From the NCBI GenBank assembly GCA_951394045.1, contig OX595995.1, forward strand, positions 1,612,001-1,676,000: a stretch of 64,000 bases of DNA, written 5' to 3'. Below, in pieces: positions 58,308 through 64,000 of this stretch. Below the pieces are notes generated by a model that made no database searches, was not told the DNA's origin, and was given only the letters and a program-made list of their open reading frames with translations. Numbering within the stretch: the stretch's first letter is position 1; every line of letters begins with the position of its first letter. A program made the translations under genes and the position numbers. This DNA is from Nitzschia sp. DOCU1 (taxonomy: Eukaryota > Bacillariophyta > Bacillariophyceae > Bacillariales > Bacillariaceae).

Positions 58308-59453
58308 ATGATGAGAGCGAGATTGGTGTCGATTTCGGATTCTCTCATTTCCAGAAACCTCTGTGGAATGATGGATCCTACAAGGCCAGAAATGTCTACC
58401 AAAAGCATGTGCACCCCCGCCACAAGAAGGAAACAGGCTTTCCAAGGCTTCTGCTCCTGGCACAAGGCTTCTACAAGCTTTCTTCTTCTCGCAGTGATGG
58501 CAACAATCGTCGGACAGGCCGCCGCCCTTGCTCAACCCGTCGCAGTGATTGGGGCTACAGGTCGTCTCGGTCGCTTGGTCGTTCAAGAATTGATTGCACA
58601 AAATATTCCTTGTCGATTGTTGGTACGAAGCTTGCCCTCTGGTGCTGGTGCTACAACCACTCCATCCACTATCAATGACTGTGAATCCTCTGAGGAATTG
58701 CTACACTATTTTAGCAACCAACCCAACGTGCAATTACTCAAGGGAGATGTCAGCAATGCTGAGGCTTTGACCGAGTTGGTAACAGATTGTAGAGCGTGTT
58801 TGGCCCTCTGGGGTTCGACTCGCAAATCCAAGATTTCGGATCTTTGGTCGAAACCCGAAGATACGGATCCGACGCATGCCAAACAAGTGAATTATCAAGG
58901 CGTATTGAATTTGATTCAGGCCTGTCAAAAGCAAAACTGCAAACGCATTGTTCGCATTACCGGCAAGGGAGAGGATCCGACAGGACTTTTCACTGTCTTG
59001 ATAAATTTGTTGGGGAGCATGGCCAAGGCCTGGAATTATCAAGGCGAACAAGCTTTGAGAGAGGCGGCTGCTTCGGGCAAGATTGAGTATACCATTATTC
59101 GTCCTGGAGTCATGTCCATGGACGCTCCGGCTCCGCCCAAAGTAGCCTTGCAATTAGCCGATGATGGTGGAGATTTGCCCGTCAGTCGGATTTGTTATCA
59201 AGACATTGCTCAACTCTGTGTCGACTGTTTGGAATTTCCCAATGCCGCCAATTGTACCTTGACGGCCATGACCACTGCGGGCAGTGGCGAGGCATCTTGG
59301 AAATCACTCTTGGCCAAGGTACAAGCGGATCGACGATTGTTTCCATCGGACATGTTGGAACAACATTACGCTGCTGTGCGATCCGTTCTAGTCAAGGGAG
59401 TGGCTGCAAGTTTGATAGTTGTGGGAGTAGCTATCAAACTATTGGTGTTGTAA
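58308..59453 (+). CDS. NmrA-like atypical SDR, NAD(P)-binding protein
   Basis: A 381-residue protein. The Rossmann motif VAVIGATGRLGRLVVQEL (GxxGxxG at about 80-86) follows a hydrophobic segment (TSFLLLAVMATIVGQAAALA), so the protein probably enters the ER or plastid; later in-frame Mets (Met22, Met29) could be the true start and would leave a shorter signal. Other marks are RLLVRSL, LLKGDVSNAEALTEL, NYQGVLNLIQACQ, RIVRITGKG and YTIIRPGVMSM. It lacks the classical YxxxK, as is usual for NmrA/atypical SDRs, which act as reductases, epimerases or redox sensors. A C-terminal hydrophobic helix (VAASLIVVGVAIKLLVL) suggests membrane association. Only this copy is complete; the 5' 733 bp of coding sequence lie in the duplicated unit. 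Confidence 0.82.
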   Translation: MMRARLVSISDSLISRNLCGMMDPTRPEMSTKSMCTPATRRKQAFQGFCSWHKASTSFLLLAVMATIVGQAAALAQPVAVIGATGRLGRLVVQELIAQNIPCRLLVRSLPSGAGATTTPSTINDCESSEELLHYFSNQPNVQLLKGDVSNAEALTELVTDCRACLALWGSTRKSKISDLWSKPEDTDPTHAKQVNYQGVLNLIQACQKQNCKRIVRITGKGEDPTGLFTVLINLLGSMAKAWNYQGEQALREAAASGKIEYTIIRPGVMSMDAPAPPKVALQLADDGGDLPVSRICYQDIAQLCVDCLEFPNAANCTLTAMTTAGSGEASWKSLLAKVQADRRLFPSDMLEQHYAAVRSVLVKGVAASLIVVGVAIKLLVL

Positions 59454-59809
59454 GTAAGACTCAGACGTCTCGGAAACAACAGCAACAACAATCTACTACA
59501 CGTGGCCGGTGGCCACGTGGGGGTGCTTGGACATGCGGCATGCCAAGAATATCAGCAGCAGAAATAGCAACGACCGTCAGTGAGGGAGTCATTCAAATAA
59601 TACCATCAGCCACCCACAAAGGAATGAAAACACTGGAACTAGGGCACATCCACGGACACTAGGATACATAGTATAAACAAATACTAGACAATATTGGTTT
59701 AAATCGTCTATTATCGTTTATCTTCACTAGCGCTAGCTAGTAAGCCTGAAGCATCATCATACTTGAAAGAAGTGACTTCTAATTGCACCCTCTCGTTTCG
59801 CTGTTCTTC
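59454..59809. other. Convergent intergenic region with G-box palindrome
   Basis: Contains the 21-bp palindrome at 59499-59519. A 156-codon plus-strand frame ending at 59662 overlaps the NmrA-like gene and is a shadow. It lies between convergent stops. Confidence 0.45.
59499..59519. promoter_or_regulatory. Palindrome with two CACGTG (G-box) cores
   Basis: CACGTGGCC at 59499-59507 and GGCCACGTG at 59511-59519 are perfect complements separated by GGT. It starts 46 bp after the NmrA-like stop codon. It could be a 3' hairpin or a paired bHLH/bZIP site; the sequence alone does not decide. Confidence 0.4.
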
Positions 59810-61315
59810 TCAAGTTCCATTGAACGGGTGATTCACTAGGGGTTTCCGTGTTGGCGCAGGAGCGACCACCCACAAACCGACCAATCCAATCATACTGACA
59901 AACACCAACAAGTATCCTGGCGATTGCGGTCCCCACCGATCGACACTATACGTGGCCGCCGCGGGAGCAATTCCCGAAAAAATGCCGACTCCTAAATTGT
60001 ATCCTACCGCCGCCGAAGTTAATCGCAGTTCCGGTGGAAACGATTCGGCCAACCATGCGGCCATGGGGGCACACCAGAGAGCCAAACAAGTCCCCATGGT
60101 CAGTTGTGCCACTAGAGCCCAAAGAGCATGTCCTTGCGAAATGACCCACAATCCAATGGGAGATCCCACTCCAAACGCGATTCCTCCCATCGTCATGACC
60201 CGTCGTCGTCCCCAAACATCGGACCAATGCCCTGCGATTGGAAAAAATAAAATAATACTGCAAAACATGGCCACAGCATTCAAACCAAACGCCGAGGGAA
60301 TGGTGTGCGGGCTGAGTTTGTACATGTACATGGCCATCCACACAAATGTCAACCAAAATCCTGCCGATCCCAAGACGGGAACCATGCAAGCGGCCAACAA
60401 AGCCCGACGATTGCTGGGAGCAAAGGCCAACTTGAGGGGATTTGGGGGCAGTTGAGTGGCAGCATCTTGCTGCGTAATAGTAGGCGAAGCGGTCAATGAC
60501 GATTCCTCTCCCTGGGGCGTTTTGCTCGTGTGTATGACTAGTAGCCATGCGCAAAGCAATAACAGTATACCAGGAATCACATGCAAGAGTCTCCATCCCC
60601 ACTCTTGAACCTGGGACGGCTGCAACACTAGGCGCAACACGTAGACGCTAGCCCCCGCCAATAAATTTCCCAAATTGGCGGCACTCAAAACAAAGGATCC
60701 ATACCATCCCCATTCGTTGCAAGGTCGACTTTCCACACCAAACACTAGACTGCTCATCAATTGTCCCCCGGCACTTAACCCTTGCATTAGCCTTAGGCCG
60801 AGTAACATCCATGCCCCATGCGCAGGCAAAACCGCCATGGCCGTCGTGGCCAACCCCATGAGCAAGATACTTTGAATTAACGCGACATGTCGTCGACCAT
60901 GAACATCCCCTAGATATCCAAACACTATAATTGTGGCGATCCGGCTGGTAAGGCGAATGCAGTCGTCTCTTAACTAGTTCCACATCTTTCATCTGAAAAA
61001 AATTCGCGCGAACCCACCTATACCACCCAAAGGTCGTACCAAAAAAGCACCCCCAAAGACTGCAAAGCTTTTCAGTAGAGCTTGTTTGGAGCCAGGAAAG
61101 AATATATCGCCCATGACATCACTCAAATATCCAAAGACGGCAAAGGCGTACCACTCTAGAATGTTGGTAGTGACATTTAGTGCGTGTTGATGTGAAGGAG
61201 GATGATGGGTAGGAATTTGGCGAGGTGGCAACAAGAACGATGCTTCTCCGTTGTCGCGATCCTCCTCTGACATGTTCGTGGAAGGCTGAGTGCCGTATTC
61301 CAAAGGATTCTTCAT
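59810..61315 (-). CDS. MFS transporter, metabolite:H+ symporter (proline/betaine-like)
   Basis: Minus-strand gene with exons 61315-61024 and 60924-59810 and a 99-bp GT-AG intron (GTATAG...TTATAG). The start is the ATG at 61315 (MKNPLEYGTQ...), with an alternative at 61384; the product has 468 residues from the chosen start. The protein shows NILEWYAFAVFGYLSDVMGDIFFP, FGGAFLVRPLGG, joined by splicing to VFGYLGDVHGRR (the MFS signature), then GLRLMQGLSAGGQLMSSLVF and HWSDVWGRRRVM. These are the marks of the MHS family, with about 12 membrane segments that import osmolytes or organic acids with protons. The intron falls exactly between G and V of the signature, and each exon alone ends in a meaningless tail. 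Confidence 0.85.
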
Positions 61316-61384
61316 TGGACAAGAAAGTGGTAGTCTATTCATAATGTGGGGGCTCGCTCCACATTCACGACACATCATTAGCAA

Positions 61385-61662
61385 TCATCATATGGTTGCG
61401 ATGGGAATGCTCCTATCTGGCGGCGTCGCACCATTTTGTATTTTTTTGGCGGCCAGAGATTTTGTGGCCGCTTGTCCAATTCGACGTCATATTTCGACCA
61501 ATTCGACTTAATTGCGAGCGGTGCAAGCAAGCCAATGATTGTCTTCGTGGTAAGTCATCCCGTTAAAATGTATCTCTTGTTATTGAGAATAACAAATTAT
61601 TGCCTTCCTTTTGTTCTTTGAATTCTTTCCTTTCTTTTCTCCTCGTTTTTCTTTATCAAATC
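61385..61662. other. 5' flank of the MFS gene
   Basis: No gene is recognised; short plus-strand frames only. Confidence 0.3.
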
Positions 61663-62040
61663 TCAGCTATCTGCGTGACTGGACATAACCTTTTGGACGA
61701 GGCTCATCTTGCGACAAACCCAACAACGACGACAAGAAGAGGTGTCCGCCAAGGGGGCAAGCTTGGCAGTGAGATGAGGACAGAGATGGCAAGGACTAGT
61801 GCCGGTGCTACCTAGTTGTACAACCCTTGGTGGGGTACTCCTTTGACTGCTAGCTATGAGTAGTACCACCACCAGCAGCACTCCTACTAGTACATTCAGT
61901 ACTAAGCCCACGTACGTACAAAAGCCTACTGACCTTACGACGCCATCGGAAAAACCCAAGTCTTTTCTTGTTGGCAACAATATCGGCGGCGACGACCAGT
62001 CCTCCTATAGGGATGACAATGATGACCAGTGAACAAATAA
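61663..62040 (-). CDS. Possible fragment of a small membrane protein with Cys pairs
   Basis: On the minus strand, one frame around 62040-61950 encodes a transmembrane-like stretch (VTVICSLVIIVIPIGGLVVA followed by a basic segment). After a GT...AG-like gap near 61945-61895 another frame encodes a second hydrophobic stretch (VLNVLVGVLLVVVLLIAS) and Cys pairs (CHLC, CRRCWVC) ending at 61663. This could be a spliced two-helix membrane protein with a zinc-ribbon-like tail, or chance. The splice sites are uncertain. Confidence 0.3.
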
Positions 62041-62144
62041 CAGTTACCTTGATGAAGCATGCCTCTGGCTAGGACTGAGCGAAGTAGCTACAATAGCAGC
62101 AGTCAAGCCGAGACCAGGGTTCTCAACAGCTGTAAACAACGCTG

Positions 62145-63030
62145 ATGTCCTCACCCGCGCTCGAGGCGGAGGAAGGCAACGATCCTCGGTCGGTAACATT
62201 GACCGAGCATGATTCCCAGCAAGCCCCCATGAGTCTACATAGCGCATCCAGTCTGTCCATGTCTTCACTCGCCATCACTCCTCGGGATACTGATGCTGGG
62301 GCTGCAAATGGTGCAAGTGACGATTTCCTGAAATCGTTGTCCACTCATGGCTTCAGTGGCATACTCATCAATCCTTCAAATGCTTTACAAAACAAGGATA
62401 GCATGATGAAGATGCTCGTAAGCTAGTCGCAGAGCTTCCCTATCCCACCTACCAAATTGACGAAAAGGCAATGATCTGAGTGATTTGACAATTGACAAGC
62501 TGGGTTTTACTTCTTTGAAGAATTGGATGTATGGAAGATCGCAAGAAATGGCTCAACTACAAAGCATCTGGGACAATCAATGCAATGCTAGTAGCGATGG
62601 ACAACAGCAACGACGAGAGTTTATTGTCATCAAGGGGTTCATCCGTATCATTTCCTCGCACTTTGAGCCGCTTATAATGGTCCTTGATGATTTACAATGG
62701 GCCGACGCTTCATCCTTACAGTTTCTTTGGACTGATTCGCAGACACCCAAGCTTGTGATTGTAGCCATTTACTGCTCCCAAGAAGTAGCCGACGAGACCC
62801 ATGTGCTCCATAAATGCTTGGTCCAGTAAGAAGCTAAGGCGCAACAAGAAGACTCTGGAGACTTTTTCATCATGACCATCGAAATCGGAATTTTCAATGT
62901 AGCTACCATTCAAGAAGTCATCAAAGACCTGTTATCCGTGGACGACGACTCAAGTCAACGAGTGTTTCATCTGGCGCAACTCTGCCACAAAAAGAGACTG
63001 GCGTCAAAGATTAAAAACTCTATACTGTAG
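62145..63030 (+). pseudogene. Decayed AAA-type (ATPase/NACHT-like) gene
   Basis: Plus-strand remnants in order: MSSPALEAEEGND... with LSMSSLAITPRDTDAGA (to 62424), then AELPYPTYQIDEK running into a stop, LTIDKLGFTSLKNWMYGRSQEMAQLQ (from 62485), REFIVIKG, then ISSHFEPLIMVLDDLQWADASSLQFL and a break at 62829, then IEIGIFNVATIQEVIKDLL and LAQLCHKKR to about 63028. The Walker B-like LIMVLDDLQWAD survives, but the Walker A region expected after VIKG is missing, apparently by a deletion. Frameshifts at about 62470 and 62830 confirm decay. The parent family is the diatom proteins with an ORC/AAA_16-like ATPase module. Confidence 0.6.
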
Positions 63031-64000
63031 CTACATCGTCAAGGTAGTAGCTTCTAACTGGCTAGCATGCACTCTTTGCTGCTTTGATAGTAGCTAGCTA
63101 TGATAGTAGACAGAAAGAGAAGAAGTTAGGGGGTACGGATGGCGGGGACAACTCGTCGCAATTTGGCAGTATACAGTTTGCCTTTTCATCATCACATACA
63201 CCTACATTCGGTTGCATTTTCTTTGGGCCCCGTGCTATTTTTCCGCGATAGGGTTGTATTGACGTGGATCAGAATGCAACTCCACATGCTACTTTTGTAG
63301 CATTTCGGTACCCCAGCTTCGCTCTATTCGATGGTCGGCATACTTCAATTTTTGATGGCGTATGACGACGTAGACTTTGTTGATGGCCTACCAGAAAATA
63401 CTACACCGGTTGCATTTTACTAATAATAGAGTAGTATTATGTTTTTTCTTGTTGTTGTACTAGCACTACCGGTAGTAGAATGGCAGCCTACTGTAGCTAC
63501 TTAAGTACTAACTACTGCCACGAGGACCGCCCTAAAGAAGCAGGGAAGCCTTCGGTGCATCATCCTACCTGCGCCGGTGGTGCTGGCATTCATACTAGGC
63601 ACTACAGCAGTAGTACTAGTTGTTGTAGTAATACTAGCAGCTCGTCACAGCAGCAGCAGCTACTAGTAGCCACTACTACTACCAGGTACTACTACTAACA
63701 CCAGGTGTCTGGTGAGCTATGCTGGTACTATTACTAGCTAGTATAGCTTTGAAGTTTAGTGCTGTATCGTACTAGTTGCAAATAGCAGGCAGCCTTCAGC
63801 GCACCTGCGGTGCATCGCCCCTCCCCCTTATCCCCACCACAGCCGGCCAGGATGGGGTAAAGGGTTCGCCAACATTGTTTATGCTTTAGAATCCGGATGT
63901 CTTGACGTTATGAGGCGGGTTCCTTATTTATTGCAATATTGATTCTAAATCTGCAGATCGGCAACGATCGTACTATCAAAAATAATGCACAAAATATCGT
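63031..64000. other. Right-end gene-poor region with low-complexity sequence
   Basis: No gene supported. It is rich in CTAGCTAG, ACTACTACTAG and GTAGTAGTA patches (63085-63115, 63590-63720). A 72-codon frame at 63480-63698 is composed of this repeat and is rejected. Confidence 0.45.

Larger units (their letters stand above)
55917..59040 (+). repeat. Head-to-tail duplication of a 1562-bp unit
   Basis: Copy 1 is 55917-57478 and copy 2 is 57479-59040. The two read the same throughout as far as I can compare, including the small minus-strand frames. The junction joins ...GGAATTATC to GGTTTCGTAGC. There is no obvious microhomology beyond a base or two. The identity points to a very recent event, or to an assembly artefact. 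Confidence 0.9.

Noticed and set aside
63480..63698. 72-codon frame rich in Ser, Thr and Gln
   Set aside because: Composed of TACTAC/AGCAGC low-complexity repeats; not supported as coding.
1..64000. tRNA, rRNA and CRISPR arrays
   Set aside because: I looked for tRNA T-arm-like GGTTCRANYCC boxes, rRNA-like sequence and regularly spaced repeats and found none that I could support by eye. A covariance-model scan would be decisive for tRNAs.

Overview
The window looks like nuclear DNA of a diatom, most likely a raphid pennate (inference). The reasons are short GT-AG introns, signal peptides ending in ASAFAP-like plastid motifs, a DUF6824 gene, LRR proteins with a CxCCxC tail, Ty1/Copia and LINE-type retroelements, and frequent CTAGTAGTA-type low-complexity spacers. 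Coding density is moderate and most genes are single-exon; no bacterial operon logic applies.

Layout. 1-15.3 kb: three secreted proteins built from 'DWIGIY' (SKICH/Ig-like) modules (1336-2727, 8744-10072, 10835-12403; the last two are a tandem duplication), a possible CmcJ-like oxygenase, a secreted FAD-binding oxidoreductase, a small plastid-targeted protein and a type II membrane protein with a probable beta-propeller. 16.7-30.3 kb: a DUF6824 gene, a seven-exon M1 aminopeptidase, a His/acid-rich secreted or plastid protein, a fourth DWIGIY protein, a Ser-rich protein and a frameshifted pseudogene. 30.68-44.94 kb: a Ty1/Copia element with apparently identical 528-bp LTRs, whose integrase region is interrupted by an 8.8-kb LINE-type element carrying apurinic-like endonuclease, reverse transcriptase and RNase H, flanked by an 18-bp target-site duplication. 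A MITE-like element sits just beyond the right LTR. 45.8-55.5 kb: a transmembrane LRR protein, a duplicated small locus, an ER DnaJ/thioredoxin-like chaperone, an MBOAT acyltransferase and a CapA-like metallophosphatase-fold protein. 55.9-59.5 kb: a 1562-bp head-to-tail duplication that left one truncated and one complete NmrA-like NAD(P)-binding gene and created a chimeric antisense reading frame. 59.8-64 kb: an MHS-type MFS transporter, a possible membrane-protein fragment, an AAA-type ATPase pseudogene and gene-poor DNA.

Most notable is the M1 aminopeptidase. A segment spanning its exon 1/intron 1 boundary has been copied into a later intron between 16-bp direct repeats. The catalytic glutamate of HELAH can only be encoded canonically if a 2-nt microexon supplied by that copy is spliced in; the alternative is that the gene carries a 2-bp lesion or an assembly error. 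All functions are assigned by motif reading without database searches.
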